Origin: UBA3855 sp964472035
Lineage (GTDB): Bacteria; Bacillota; Clostridia; Oscillospirales; Ruminococcaceae
NCBI GenBank assembly: GCA_964472035.1
Contig: CAYYIT010000007.1
Coordinates: 1-64,000 of the forward strand
DNA length: 64,000 nt
Reading direction: 5' to 3'
Both the position numbers and the translations under genes were made by a program. A model generated the notes under the pieces. The model had not been told where the DNA came from and ran no database searches. It worked only from the letters and a program-made list of their open reading frames with translations. Below are positions 7,903 through 17,856 of this stretch, in pieces (the stretch's first letter is position 1; each line of letters begins with the position of its first letter).

Positions 7903-8427
7903 TTATTTCTCCATTTTCTGAAGCATTACCTTCATAGAAATGCACTTCGCATACCTGCCGTTCCACATAAATTCATTGTAATAGCGGTAGGTTTCCTCCG
8001 CTGTCATGAACGCATTGTCAAAAGTGGAATTGGTGTAGGCTGGCACATATACCTTGAACCCATGCTCAAATCCGCATTTTACTGTGGCATCCATGCAGTA
8101 GTCTGTTTGCAGACCTGCGACGATCAGTTCTGTTTCGCCTTTGGATTTCAAGTGTTCCAAAAGTCCTGTATCACGAAACGGACTGTTGACGGTTTTATCA
8201 AAAATCATTTCGCCCTCATTGGGTGCAAATGCTTCGCAGATCTCAAAGCCGTCTGTGCCTTTGGTAAGAGGTTCACCCTCACCGTCATCATGGCGGATGT
8301 AGATCACTTCAATGTTGTTTTGCCTTGCGGTATGGATGAGGGTTCTGATGTTCGTTACAAGTTCATCAAACTTGTATAATCTTTCATTTGTGATGAGTTT
8401 TTGCGTGTCTACGATGAGTAATACCAT
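7903..8427 (-). CDS. Isochorismatase-family cysteine hydrolase
   Basis: The 174-residue protein has the family plan of a nicotinamidase/isochorismatase-like hydrolase: the catalytic Asp in LLIVDTQ at residue 6, a Lys in the FDKTVNSPF segment, and the catalytic Cys in GLQTDYCMDAT near residue 112 following the cis-peptide region. Substrate cannot be told from the sequence. The start at 8427 is set by AGGAGG 6 nt upstream; a 7-residue extension has no ribosome binding site. It is the first gene before the chrA pair. Confidence 0.85.
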   Translation of the reverse strand: MVLLIVDTQKLITNERLYKFDELVTNIRTLIHTARQNNIEVIYIRHDDGEGEPLTKGTDGFEICEAFAPNEGEMIFDKTVNSPFRDTGLLEHLKSKGETELIVAGLQTDYCMDATVKCGFEHGFKVYVPAYTNSTFDNAFMTAEETYRYYNEFMWNGRYAKCISMKVMLQKMEK

Positions 8428-8546
8428 GATGTACCTCCTGAAGATCATCTGTTACTTCCATTCTACCACATTCGGCATCCTTTTTCAATATACTTATCCC
8501 GATAGAATGGAATCAATACTGCTCGCATGGCAAGTGAACGCACCTA

Positions 8547-9404
8547 TTATGTTCTTTGTTTCCTGTACTCCGATGGCGAAACCCCGATATGCTTATGAAA
8601 CAGTCTGCTGAAATACAGAGGATTGTCATATCCGACCGCCTCTGCAATCTCGGAGATGTTGTACTCCGTCGATTCCAGCAAGCTCTGTGCATTCGCCATC
8701 CGAAGTGAAAGGATATACTGCATCGGTGTGACCTTCACGATCTGCCGGAAGCTTCGGATAAACCAGCAGGTGCTCATGTGCCGTGATGCGGCATAATCGT
8801 CGATATTGATCTGCTCGTTGTAATGTTCGTTGAAATAATGGGTGGCACGTTCGATCTCGTTCTGCGCGTCGCTGCCCTTTTTGCGACCCTCTTTGATGTA
8901 GCGGTTGATCTGGATGAAGATGTGCCGCAGATTGAGCGTGAGCAGTTCTTCGTAATTCGGCCGGCACAGCTGTAATTCCTGTATCATCTGGCGGTACAGC
9001 CATGCATAGTCGGGGGATGTTCCCGTATAGAATACATTCGCTTTCTGCGAAAGTTCGTAGTTATCCAGAATGCCCTCCACCATTCGGCCAGTAAAATGCA
9101 CCCAGTATACCTCGGTTTTGTCGGGGGCATGGTAGTAATAATACTGTATCTCACCGGGGCGGAACAGGATCATGTTTCCCTCGGTGATGACTGTTTCTTT
9201 TCCATCAGGACCCTCGAAATAAAAATACCCCTTGCCCTTTGCGATGTACAAAAGCTGATAGTCACGCCTTCCCTGCGGACGTTCGGTTGACACCACAGAC
9301 CTGCTGTGGACACGATAATATCCGCAGCTGGTGACGATCAGGGAACGGCTTTCATCCACCCTGTCGTTGAGGGAATTATGCAGATAGGCAACATTCGTAT
9401 ACAT
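8547..9404 (-). CDS. AraC-family regulator of the lactose/galactose operon
   Basis: The 285-residue regulator has an N-terminal cupin-like sensing domain (residues about 20-150) and a C-terminal AraC-type double helix-turn-helix (about 185-283) with the conserved second-helix pattern ISEIAEAVGYDNPLYFSRLF and the ending GVSPSEYRKQR. The start at 9404 (MYTNV) follows an AGGAGG site; the frame extends upstream without one. It is transcribed divergently from the permease-lacZ-gal operon, with about 270 bp between them, so control of that operon in response to a galactoside is the natural inference. Confidence 0.88.
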   Translation of the reverse strand: MYTNVAYLHNSLNDRVDESRSLIVTSCGYYRVHSRSVVSTERPQGRRDYQLLYIAKGKGYFYFEGPDGKETVITEGNMILFRPGEIQYYYYHAPDKTEVYWVHFTGRMVEGILDNYELSQKANVFYTGTSPDYAWLYRQMIQELQLCRPNYEELLTLNLRHIFIQINRYIKEGRKKGSDAQNEIERATHYFNEHYNEQINIDDYAASRHMSTCWFIRSFRQIVKVTPMQYILSLRMANAQSLLESTEYNISEIAEAVGYDNPLYFSRLFHKHIGVSPSEYRKQRT

Positions 9405-9435
9405 ATACACACCTCCTCGTGTGCTTCTTTTCTCC

Positions 9436-9464
9436 ATTATAGCACATCTAAATCCGCGTTGCAA
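9436..9464 (-). promoter_or_regulatory. Promoter of the AraC-family regulator
   Basis: On the minus strand TTGCAA (9459-9464) is followed after 17 bp by a consensus TATAAT (9436-9441), about 30 bp before the start codon at 9404. Confidence 0.75.
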
Positions 9465-9512
9465 TAGTAAAGTATCATTTTGTGCATATTTTGTCCCATT
9501 GTGTTTATGGAT

Positions 9513-9541
9513 TTGACGCAAAAAACGTGATAGAATAGAAT
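9513..9541 (+). promoter_or_regulatory. Probable promoter of the lac/gal operon
   Basis: TTGACG (9513-9518) and TAGAAT (9536-9541) are 17 bp apart, about 135 bp before the permease start at 9675. The weakly matching -10 fits a promoter that needs the divergently encoded AraC protein. The long 5' leader (9542-9660) contains a region around 9590-9625 with short complementary segments (CTGTTCCCAAAGCAG). Confidence 0.65.
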
Positions 9542-9674
9542 CAGAAAGTAAAGGCGCCTTTCATCGAATTGCAGTGCTTCATCCGAAAATGAACACTGTT
9601 CCCAAAGCAGAACTCGAGAACTGCTTCGGACATATGTAATAATCACAATGAATTCGTTTGAAGGAGAGAGTAAC

Positions 9675-11111
9675 ATGACTGAAAAGAAATACCTGAAATG
9701 GTACAACAAAATCGGCTATGGATCGGGAGATATTGCCGGAAACACCGTATATGCGTTCATTACGGCATTCATGATGATCTATCTGACCGATACCGCAGGA
9801 CTCAATTCCGGCATTGTCGGAACATTGATGATGCTGTCGAAATTCTTTGACGGCGTGACAGATATTTTCTTCGGCGCACTGATTGACAAGACCAAAACAA
9901 AAATGGGTAAGGCGAGACCGTGGATGCTCTGGCCCTACATCGGAAACAGCATTCTCCTCGTTGCCATCTTTGCCATTCCGGAGAGCTTTGGAGACAGCGC
10001 AAAATATGCATACTTCTTCATCTGCTATACACTGCTCAATGCGGTGTTCTACACAGCGAACAACATCGCCTACGCATCCCTGACAGCTCTGATTACCCGC
10101 AACGGCAATGAACGTGTACAGCTCGGTTCCATGCGTTTCATCTTTGCAACCGGAACAAGCCTGCTCATCCAGACCTACACCGTCAGAATGGTGGAATATT
10201 TTGGAAACGGTGCAGAGGGCTGGAAGATGGCAGCGATCATTTACGCAGTGATCGGACTGGTGGTGAATACCATTTCCGTGTTCTCCGTCAAGGAACTTCC
10301 CGAAAAGGAACTGGCAAAAGAAAATCCCGCTGATGAGGAAGCCGCAAAATTCTCCGCCGATGCTTATCCGGATCTTGAACTTGCAGACAAGGAACACCGT
10401 GCAGAGGATGAAAGCCAGAAGTATTCTCTGATCAGTGCGCTGAAGCTTCTGATGAAGAACAAATTCTACATCATCATCTGCGGTGTATACATTATCAGTC
10501 AGCTCTACGGTGCAACTCTCAGCATGGGCATCTATTTCATGACCTACATTCTCGGTGATGCCGATCTGCTTGGTACTTTCTCCGCTGCAATCAACATCCC
10601 GATGATCTGCGGATTGCTCTTTACCCCCTACCTCGTGAAAAAATGCAAGGGTATGTACAAGCTGAACCTCGTGGGCTACATCATTGCAACCCTTGCGAGA
10701 GCACTGGTCATCGTGGCAGGATATATGCAGAATATTCCGCTGATGCTGGTCTTTACCGCCATCGCTGCACTGGGTATGAGCCCGATGCAGGGCGACCTGA
10801 ACGCTCTCATTGCTGCCTGCTCCGACTACACCTATAAAACGACCGGCAACCGCATTGATGGTACGATGTATTCCTGTTCATCCCTTGGCGTGAAAATCGG
10901 CGGCGGTATCGGTACTGCACTTGCAGGCTGGCTGCTGGCAGCGGGCGGATACATTGCAAATGCCGAAATCCAGCCGGAATCCTGCATCAATATGCTCAAC
11001 TTCATGTATCTCTGGCTGCCGATGATCTTCAATTTTATCATGACACTTCTGCTCTCCCGTCTGAATGTGGAAAAGGCAAACGCCGACTGGGACAGAGAGC
11101 ATCAAGCATAA
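9675..11111 (+). CDS. GPH-family sugar:cation symporter, probable lactose permease
   Basis: This 478-residue, about 12-segment membrane protein belongs to the glycoside-pentoside-hexuronide family: the N-terminal YGSGDIAGN segment and the DGVTDIFFGALIDKTKTKMGKARPW loop region (residues about 55-80) are diagnostic. There is no C-terminal IIA domain, unlike streptococcal LacS. The central cytosolic loop (about 210-255) is rich in Glu, Ala and Lys. The start at 9675 is chosen for its GAAGGAGAG site. It lies 19 bp before lacZ and heads the operon, which makes lactose or another beta-galactoside the likely substrate. Confidence 0.88.
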   Translation: MTEKKYLKWYNKIGYGSGDIAGNTVYAFITAFMMIYLTDTAGLNSGIVGTLMMLSKFFDGVTDIFFGALIDKTKTKMGKARPWMLWPYIGNSILLVAIFAIPESFGDSAKYAYFFICYTLLNAVFYTANNIAYASLTALITRNGNERVQLGSMRFIFATGTSLLIQTYTVRMVEYFGNGAEGWKMAAIIYAVIGLVVNTISVFSVKELPEKELAKENPADEEAAKFSADAYPDLELADKEHRAEDESQKYSLISALKLLMKNKFYIIICGVYIISQLYGATLSMGIYFMTYILGDADLLGTFSAAINIPMICGLLFTPYLVKKCKGMYKLNLVGYIIATLARALVIVAGYMQNIPLMLVFTAIAALGMSPMQGDLNALIAACSDYTYKTTGNRIDGTMYSCSSLGVKIGGGIGTALAGWLLAAGGYIANAEIQPESCINMLNFMYLWLPMIFNFIMTLLLSRLNVEKANADWDREHQA

Positions 11112-11130
11112 ATTTAAGGAGGACGATCTT

Positions 11131-14058
11131 ATGAAACCGACACTCGACTGGCTGAAAAACCCCGAAATCTTCGCTGTAAACCGTGAACCTGCCCATTCCG
11201 ACCATCTCTGCACCGTGGGCGGTCATCAGCTGAAACAGTCCCTCAACGGTACTTGGAAATTCAACTACACCGAACATCCCGACAACCGTCCGGCTGACTT
11301 CTACAAGACAGATTTTGATGTAACAGACTTTGATGAAATCACAGTTCCGGGACATATCCAGTTACAGGGCTACGACAAACCGCAGTATGTGAACACCCAG
11401 TACCCTTGGGAGGGACAGGAAAGCCTCGTTCCTCCGCAGATTCCGCAGAAGCGCAATCCCGTGGGCAGCTATGTGAAGTTCTTTGATGTTGAGGAATCGC
11501 TTCTTGGCAAGGAAACCTTCATCAGCTTTCAGGGGGTTGAAACAGCGTTCTATGTATGGCTGAACGGCGAGTTTGTGGGCTATGCCGAGGACAGCTTCAC
11601 TCCCTCCGAATTCAACCTCACCCCCTACCTCAAGGAAAAGGGCAACAAGCTTGCAGTCGAGGTCTACCGCTACAGTACCGCAAGCTGGCTGGAAGATCAG
11701 GATTTCTGGAGATTTTCCGGTATCTTCCGTGACGTGTATCTTTACGCAGTTCCCGAAATCCATGTTCGTGATATGAAGGTGATCGCAGATTTCGATTACG
11801 AAAACGGCAGCGGTGTCCTGACAACTGAGCTTGATATTACAGGCGACAGCGATTATGAAATAAAGCTTACTCTCACTGACAAAAACGGAAACAAGGTTTA
11901 TGAGAGCGATACAGCGAATGTAACCGCATCCATCCCCGATGTGATGCCGTGGAGTGCGGAAGCACCGAACCTCTACAAACTGACCGCTGAAATCATCGCA
12001 GACGGTGAGATCGTGGAAACCGCAGAAACAAAGGTTGGCTTCCGTACCTTTGAGTTGAAAAATAATTTGATGCACCTAAACGGCAAGCGTATCATCTTCA
12101 AGGGAATCAATCGTCACGAATGGAACGCCAACGGCGGCAGAGTGGTGACTGAAGAAGATATGCTCTGGGACATCCGCTTCATGAAACAGAACAACATCAA
12201 TGCTGTCCGCACATGCCACTATCCGAACAACTCTCTTTGGTATCAGCTTTGCGATGAATACGGCATCTACCTGATCGACGAAACCAATCTTGAAACCCAC
12301 GGTGCCAATGAAGTCGTGCCGGCATCCGATCCGCAGTGGCTGGGAGCAGTGCTTGACAGAGCAAAGTCCATGTATGAGCGTGACAAGAACCATGCAAGCG
12401 TCCTCATCTGGTCATGCGGCAACGAGTCGAACTGCGGCGATGATATTGCAGCAATGGCAGCGTATTTCCACGAAACAGATTCCACCCGACTCGTGCATTA
12501 TGAGGGCGTGTTCTGGAATCGGAAATACGACCACATCACCGATATGGAAAGCAGAATGTACGCAAAGCCTTGTGATATCGAGGAGTATCTGAGCAATGCT
12601 CCGAAGAAACCCTACATCAGCTGTGAATATATGCATGCCATGGGCAATTCTCTCGGCGGCATGAAGCTGTACACTGATCTTGAGGACAAGTTTGATGCCT
12701 ATCAGGGCGGCTTTATCTGGGACTACATTGATCAGGCACTTTACAAGGACGGCGTTCTGGTGTACGGCGGCGATTTCGATGACAGACAGAGCGATTACGG
12801 CTTCTGCACCAACGGCATTGTCTACGCCGACCGCACCTGTTCTCCGAAGGTAAGCGAAGCAAAGCAGCTTTACTCCAATATCAGAATGAATATCACAAAT
12901 GGCGTGCTGACCGTGGAAAACAGAAATTTGTTCATTGATACAAGCAGCTATCGTTTCAAGGTGACACTTGCAAAAGAGGGCGAAATTCTTGCGGCAGAGG
13001 AACACAGTCTGAACATTTCTGCTGGGGAAACAGGCAGCGTGAAAATCGGTCTTGCAGTTCCTGAACATGGCGGCGAATATGTGCTGACCGCATCCGCAGT
13101 GCTTGCAGAGGACACCCTTTGGGCGGACAAGGGACATGAGATCAGCTTTGCACAGGAAATCGTGGAAATGCCCGAAAACAAGGCGAAAACTACTTCTGCA
13201 AAGGCAGAAATCGTCTATGGGGATTTCTCCGTCGGCGTGCATGGCGAAGGCTTCTCCATGCTGTTTGACAAGCGAGAGGGTGGTATCAGCTCCCTGATTT
13301 ACAGTGGCACAGAATACATCACAAGAGCGCCCAAAATCAGCTTCTGGAGAGCCATGACCGACAACGACACGGGTGCAGGCTATCCCTTTGCAATGGCACA
13401 GTGGCAGATTGCAGGCAAGTGTGCAAAGCAGATCGGATTTGACACAGAGGAACACGCAGACCGCCTTGATGTGATCTATACATTCGCCGTACCGACCGTT
13501 CCGGCGTTCGAGTACAAGGTGACATACTCCGCTTACTTTGACGGCAGACTGGGCGTAAAGGCGGACTATCCCGGTGTGAAGGGAATGGCAGATATGCCCG
13601 TATTTGCGATGGATTTCAAAATGAAGAAGCAGTACAATGCCTTCACATTCTACGGAATGGGCCCCGATGAAAACTACATTGACCGTAACAACGGTGCAAG
13701 ACTCGGCGTATACACATCAAATGCACAGGACAACTTCACAAAGTATCTGAACCCGCAGGAATGCGGCAACCGTACAGGCGTGAGATATGTGAATGTCTAC
13801 AACGAAAACGGCACTGGTCTTGCCTTTACAGCAACAGAAAATCCCTTTGAAATGAGCGTCCTGCCCTACAGTGCCTATGAACTTGACAATGCTCTGCATC
13901 GTGAAGAATTACCCGAACCTACATATACATGGGTACGCATTGCCGCAAGACAGATGGGCGTCGGCGGTGATGACAGCTGGGGCGCACCAGTGCATCAGGA
14001 ATTCAAGATCGAATCAGAAAATCCAATGACATTGCAATTTGAAATTTGCGCATTCTGA
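11131..14058 (+). CDS. lacZ: GH2 beta-galactosidase
   Basis: The 975-residue enzyme is close in length and layout to E. coli LacZ (1024): jelly-roll, Ig-like, TIM-barrel, Ig-like and C-terminal beta-sandwich (Bgal_small_N) domains. The acid/base Glu is in WSCGNES (E432) and the nucleophile Glu in SCEYMHAMGNS (E499). No signal peptide is present, so lactose must first be imported, in agreement with the permease gene just upstream. AAGGAGG lies about 9 nt before the ATG at 11131; the frame extends further upstream into the permease gene without a better site. It overlaps nothing and is followed 14 bp later by galK. Confidence 0.95.
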   Translation: MKPTLDWLKNPEIFAVNREPAHSDHLCTVGGHQLKQSLNGTWKFNYTEHPDNRPADFYKTDFDVTDFDEITVPGHIQLQGYDKPQYVNTQYPWEGQESLVPPQIPQKRNPVGSYVKFFDVEESLLGKETFISFQGVETAFYVWLNGEFVGYAEDSFTPSEFNLTPYLKEKGNKLAVEVYRYSTASWLEDQDFWRFSGIFRDVYLYAVPEIHVRDMKVIADFDYENGSGVLTTELDITGDSDYEIKLTLTDKNGNKVYESDTANVTASIPDVMPWSAEAPNLYKLTAEIIADGEIVETAETKVGFRTFELKNNLMHLNGKRIIFKGINRHEWNANGGRVVTEEDMLWDIRFMKQNNINAVRTCHYPNNSLWYQLCDEYGIYLIDETNLETHGANEVVPASDPQWLGAVLDRAKSMYERDKNHASVLIWSCGNESNCGDDIAAMAAYFHETDSTRLVHYEGVFWNRKYDHITDMESRMYAKPCDIEEYLSNAPKKPYISCEYMHAMGNSLGGMKLYTDLEDKFDAYQGGFIWDYIDQALYKDGVLVYGGDFDDRQSDYGFCTNGIVYADRTCSPKVSEAKQLYSNIRMNITNGVLTVENRNLFIDTSSYRFKVTLAKEGEILAAEEHSLNISAGETGSVKIGLAVPEHGGEYVLTASAVLAEDTLWADKGHEISFAQEIVEMPENKAKTTSAKAEIVYGDFSVGVHGEGFSMLFDKREGGISSLIYSGTEYITRAPKISFWRAMTDNDTGAGYPFAMAQWQIAGKCAKQIGFDTEEHADRLDVIYTFAVPTVPAFEYKVTYSAYFDGRLGVKADYPGVKGMADMPVFAMDFKMKKQYNAFTFYGMGPDENYIDRNNGARLGVYTSNAQDNFTKYLNPQECGNRTGVRYVNVYNENGTGLAFTATENPFEMSVLPYSAYELDNALHREELPEPTYTWVRIAARQMGVGGDDSWGAPVHQEFKIESENPMTLQFEICAF

Positions 14059-14072
14059 TAGGAGGAATCAGC

Positions 14073-15365
14073 ATGAACATTCGTGACGTATTGCAGAGAA
14101 TTGAAAACAATGCATTCTCAGCTACACTCGAAACGTTGTATGGTACTTCTGAAGAAGTACAGCGTTACCAGAAACAGCGTTATCTGGATGCAGTGCAGAA
14201 GTTCACACAGCTGTACCCGAAGCGAAAAGTCATCCGCATCTACTCCGCCCCCGGCAGAACCGAGATCGGCGGCAACCACACCGATCACCAGCATGGCTGT
14301 GTGCTGGCGGCGGCAGTGAATCTGGATGCGATCGCAGTGGTCGCCTTCCATCGGGACGGCGTGATTCGTGTGAAATCCGAGGGCTACGATGCTTTCACCG
14401 TCAATCTGGACGATCTGTCCGTGCAGTCCACCGAAACAGGAACTGCTGCTATCATCCGTGGTGTTGCGGCAAAGTTCAGCGGTATGGGGGCAGAAATCGG
14501 CGGCTTCGATATGTACTGCACCTCGGACGTTCTCAGCGGCAGTGGTATTTCTTCCTCGGCGGCATTTGAAACGCTCATCGGCACGATCATTGACAGCTAT
14601 TACAATGACAGCAAGGCCGGTGCAGTCGAGATTGCCAAGATCGGACAGTTTGCGGAGAATGAATATTTCGGCAAGAAAAGCGGTCTGATGGATCAGATGG
14701 TTTCTTCTGTCGGGGGACTCGTTTCCATTGATTTCTACGATACGGACAATCCCGAAATTGAACGTTTTGACTTTGATTTTGAGGAACATGGCTACTGCCT
14801 GTGCATCACCGATACCAAGGGCAGTCATGCAAATCTCACGGATGATTATGTCGCCATCCGCAGCGAGATGGAATCGGTTGCCGCCTATTTCGGAAAGCAG
14901 TATCTTCGTGAGGTGAGCGAGATTGCATTCTATGATGCAATCCCGAAACTGCGTGAAACCTGCCCCGACCGTGCAATTTTGAGAGCATCCCATTTCTTCT
15001 CTGAAAACAGCCGTGCATTGCAGGAGGCAGAGGCACTGAAATCCGGAAATCTGGGCGAATTTCTCCGGCTCGTGAACGAATCGGGCAAATCTTCCGCACA
15101 GCTTTTGCAGAATCTCTACAGCACATCTCAGCCCACACAGCAGGAAATTCCCCTTGCAATTATGATGAGCAAGCGTGTTTTGAATGGTACAGGTGCGGTC
15201 AGAGTGCACGGCGGCGGATTTGCAGGAACAATTCAGGCTTTCGTACCGTTGGAACTCGCTGATTGCTATACAGAGGAAATGAATCGTATCTTTGGTGATG
15301 GTTCATGTCAGAAGCTGAGAATCCGTCCTGTTGGCGGCGTAGAAATCACAAAGGAGGAAGCATAA
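14073..15365 (+). CDS. galK: Galactokinase
   Basis: The 430-residue GHMP kinase carries the galactokinase signature GRTEIGGNHTDHQHG near residue 65, the ATP-binding SGSGISSSAAFE motif near residue 155, and the C-terminal RVHGGGFAGTIQAFVP motif. It phosphorylates galactose released by LacZ. GGAGGAATCAGC precedes the ATG at 14073, 14 bp after lacZ. The next gene, galE, begins 1 bp after its stop. It is slightly longer than E. coli GalK (382) through its N-terminus, as in other clostridial forms. Confidence 0.94.
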   Translation: MNIRDVLQRIENNAFSATLETLYGTSEEVQRYQKQRYLDAVQKFTQLYPKRKVIRIYSAPGRTEIGGNHTDHQHGCVLAAAVNLDAIAVVAFHRDGVIRVKSEGYDAFTVNLDDLSVQSTETGTAAIIRGVAAKFSGMGAEIGGFDMYCTSDVLSGSGISSSAAFETLIGTIIDSYYNDSKAGAVEIAKIGQFAENEYFGKKSGLMDQMVSSVGGLVSIDFYDTDNPEIERFDFDFEEHGYCLCITDTKGSHANLTDDYVAIRSEMESVAAYFGKQYLREVSEIAFYDAIPKLRETCPDRAILRASHFFSENSRALQEAEALKSGNLGEFLRLVNESGKSSAQLLQNLYSTSQPTQQEIPLAIMMSKRVLNGTGAVRVHGGGFAGTIQAFVPLELADCYTEEMNRIFGDGSCQKLRIRPVGGVEITKEEA

Positions 15366-15366
15366 T

Positions 15367-16356
15367 ATGCGTATTCTGGTACTCGGCGGTGCAGGCTATA
15401 TCGGCTCGCATACCGCACTGGAGCTTGTCAAGGCTGGACACGAGGTTGTGATTGCAGATAATCTGGTAACGGGTTATCGCAATGCGGTTCCAAATGGTGC
15501 GAAATTCTATGAGGGTGACCTCCGTGATTTCAATTTCCTTGACAACCTTTTTCAGCAGGAACAGATTGATGCAGTGATCCACTTTGCGGCATATTCTCTT
15601 GTGGGCGAGAGCGTGACGAATCCGCTTAAATACTACGACAACAATCTCTGCGGTACGAAAGTGCTGCTTGATGCTATGGTGAAAAACGGCGTGGACAAAA
15701 TCGTGTTCTCCTCCACAGCTGCAACCTATGGCGAACCGGAGAACATCCCGATTCTCGAAAGTGACCGCACCTGTCCCACCAACCCTTACGGCGAAACAAA
15801 GCTTGCCATGGAGAAGATGTTCAAGTGGACGGCAAATGCACATGGTCTGCGGTTTGTGTCCCTGCGTTACTTCAACGCCTGCGGTGCGGATGCAAGCGGA
15901 AAAATTGGCGAGGCACATAACCCCGAAAGCCACCTGATTCCGCTGATCCTGCAAGTACCGAACGGTAAGCGTGAAACCATTTGTATCTACGGCACGGATT
16001 ATGATACGCCCGACGGAACATGCATCCGTGACTATATCCATGTGACTGACCTTGCACAGGCACACATCCTTGCCGTGCAGTATCTGATGGACGGCGGGGA
16101 AAGCGACATTTTCAATCTCGGCAATGGCGTTGGATATTCTGTTCGTGAGGTGATTGAAACGGCAAGAAAGGTCACGGGTCATCCGATTCCTGCGACGGAA
16201 ACGCCCAGACGTGCAGGCGATCCTGCAAGACTTGTGGCATCCAGTGAAAAGGCAAGAAAGATTCTCGGCTGGAACCCTGTGCATGATAGTCTGGAAGAAA
16301 TCATTCAGAGTGCATGGAACTGGCATAAACACCATCCGAACGGATATGACGAATGA
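15367..16356 (+). CDS. galE: UDP-glucose 4-epimerase
   Basis: The 329-residue short-chain dehydrogenase-like epimerase starts with the NAD-binding GGAGYIGSHTA loop and has the catalytic Ser/Tyr-x3-Lys set in FSSTAATYG and NPYGETK. It interconverts UDP-galactose and UDP-glucose in the Leloir pathway and sits between galK and galT. An AAAGGAGG site overlaps the end of galK. Nothing unusual in length or motifs. Confidence 0.95.
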   Translation: MRILVLGGAGYIGSHTALELVKAGHEVVIADNLVTGYRNAVPNGAKFYEGDLRDFNFLDNLFQQEQIDAVIHFAAYSLVGESVTNPLKYYDNNLCGTKVLLDAMVKNGVDKIVFSSTAATYGEPENIPILESDRTCPTNPYGETKLAMEKMFKWTANAHGLRFVSLRYFNACGADASGKIGEAHNPESHLIPLILQVPNGKRETICIYGTDYDTPDGTCIRDYIHVTDLAQAHILAVQYLMDGGESDIFNLGNGVGYSVREVIETARKVTGHPIPATETPRRAGDPARLVASSEKARKILGWNPVHDSLEEIIQSAWNWHKHHPNGYDE

Positions 16357-16365
16357 GGTGAAATT

Positions 16366-17856
16366 ATGATTGATAATACAGTACAGAAACTCATTGACTA
16401 TGCGATGAAAAATAAGCTTATCACAAGCGATGATATTTATGTTGTCCGCAATCAGCTGATGGAGGCATTAAAGCTTTCTGACTGGGAAGAAAATAATGCG
16501 GAATACAGCGGTGAATCCATTGACGAAATTCTTGCTCCGATGATCACATATGCCTGTGAAAACGGCATTATCAGCGATACCGCAAATTCCCGTGATCTCT
16601 TTGACACCAAACTCATGGGCATCCTGACGCCCATGCCGAGAGAAGTCATTGCCGAATATAAGAGAAGATATGCGGCCGTTCCCAAAGAGGCAACCGACTG
16701 GTACTTTGATTTCAGCAAGAAACTGAACTATGTCCGTGCCGGCAGAATTGCCAAGGATCTGAAGTGGACATATGATTGTGAATACGGTACTCTTGATATC
16801 ACGATCAACTGTTCCAAGCCCGAGAAAGATCCTCGTGACATTGCGGCAGCGAAAACACAGAAAGCCTCTGCATACCCGAAATGCCAGCTCTGCCCCGAAA
16901 ACGCAGGCTTTGCAGGTCATGCCACACATCCGGCAAGACAGAATCTCCGCCCGATTCCGATGACTGTGAATGGGGAAAAGTGGCAGCTGCAATACTCTCC
17001 CTACGGCTATTACAACGAGCACTGCATTGCCTTCAACGAAGCCCATGTTCCGATGAAAATTGACGCTTCGGTGTTCGGAAAGCTCTTCGGAATCGTGGAT
17101 TACCTGCCGCATTATTTCGTTGGCTCCAACGCCGATCTCCCGATCGTCGGCGGTTCGATTTTGAGCCATGAGCATTTCCAGGGCGGCAATTACACCTTTG
17201 CCATGGCGAAAGCACCCATTGAACATGAGTTCAGCATCGAGCAGTATCCCGATGTGAAAGCAGGTATCGTGAAATGGCCGATGTCCGTGATTCGTGTATC
17301 CTCCGAAAACAGGGAGGAACTTGCAAAGTGCTGCAATCATATTCTGGAAACATGGAGAGCATACAGTGACGAGAGTGTGGGGATTTTTGCGGAAACAGAC
17401 GGCGAACCTCATAACACCATCACGCCCATTGCAAGAAAGAACGGAGACTTCTACGAGTGCGATCTCGTTTTGAGAAACAACATTACAACACAGGATCGTC
17501 CGCTGGGTGTGTTCCATCCGAACCCCTCGCTGCATCATATCAAGAAAGAGAACATCGGTCTGATCGAGGTAATGGGACTTGCGGTACTTCCTGCACGGCT
17601 TGCAAAGGAAATCGCACTGCTTGAGGATGCGATGCTCAGTGGCGAGAATCTCTACGCTTGTCCGGAGCTCACACATCATGCTGAATGGGCAGAAGAGATT
17701 CTGAAGCGTTACCCTGATTTCTGCAAGGAAAATGCGAGGGCGATTCTGGAACAGGAGATCGGGAAGGTCTTTCTGGAAGTGCTTGAGGATGCCGGGGTGT
17801 ACAAGAGAACGGAAGCGGGCAGAAACGCTTTTATCCGGTTTGTTTCGTCATTGTAA
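16366..17856 (+). CDS. galT: UDP-glucose--hexose-1-phosphate uridylyltransferase, Firmicute type
   Basis: The 496-residue protein is the long GalT type of Firmicutes, not the 348-residue E. coli type. The active-site region is GGSILSHEHFQGG near residue 265, with a Cys-x2-Cys pair (CQLCPENAGFAG) near residue 175. It transfers UMP between UDP-glucose and galactose-1-phosphate, completing the Leloir route from lactose. A GAGGTG site precedes the ATG by 8 nt, and galE ends 9 bp upstream. It is the last gene of the operon; no strong terminator is obvious in the following 150 bp. Confidence 0.93.
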   Translation: MIDNTVQKLIDYAMKNKLITSDDIYVVRNQLMEALKLSDWEENNAEYSGESIDEILAPMITYACENGIISDTANSRDLFDTKLMGILTPMPREVIAEYKRRYAAVPKEATDWYFDFSKKLNYVRAGRIAKDLKWTYDCEYGTLDITINCSKPEKDPRDIAAAKTQKASAYPKCQLCPENAGFAGHATHPARQNLRPIPMTVNGEKWQLQYSPYGYYNEHCIAFNEAHVPMKIDASVFGKLFGIVDYLPHYFVGSNADLPIVGGSILSHEHFQGGNYTFAMAKAPIEHEFSIEQYPDVKAGIVKWPMSVIRVSSENREELAKCCNHILETWRAYSDESVGIFAETDGEPHNTITPIARKNGDFYECDLVLRNNITTQDRPLGVFHPNPSLHHIKKENIGLIEVMGLAVLPARLAKEIALLEDAMLSGENLYACPELTHHAEWAEEILKRYPDFCKENARAILEQEIGKVFLEVLEDAGVYKRTEAGRNAFIRFVSSL

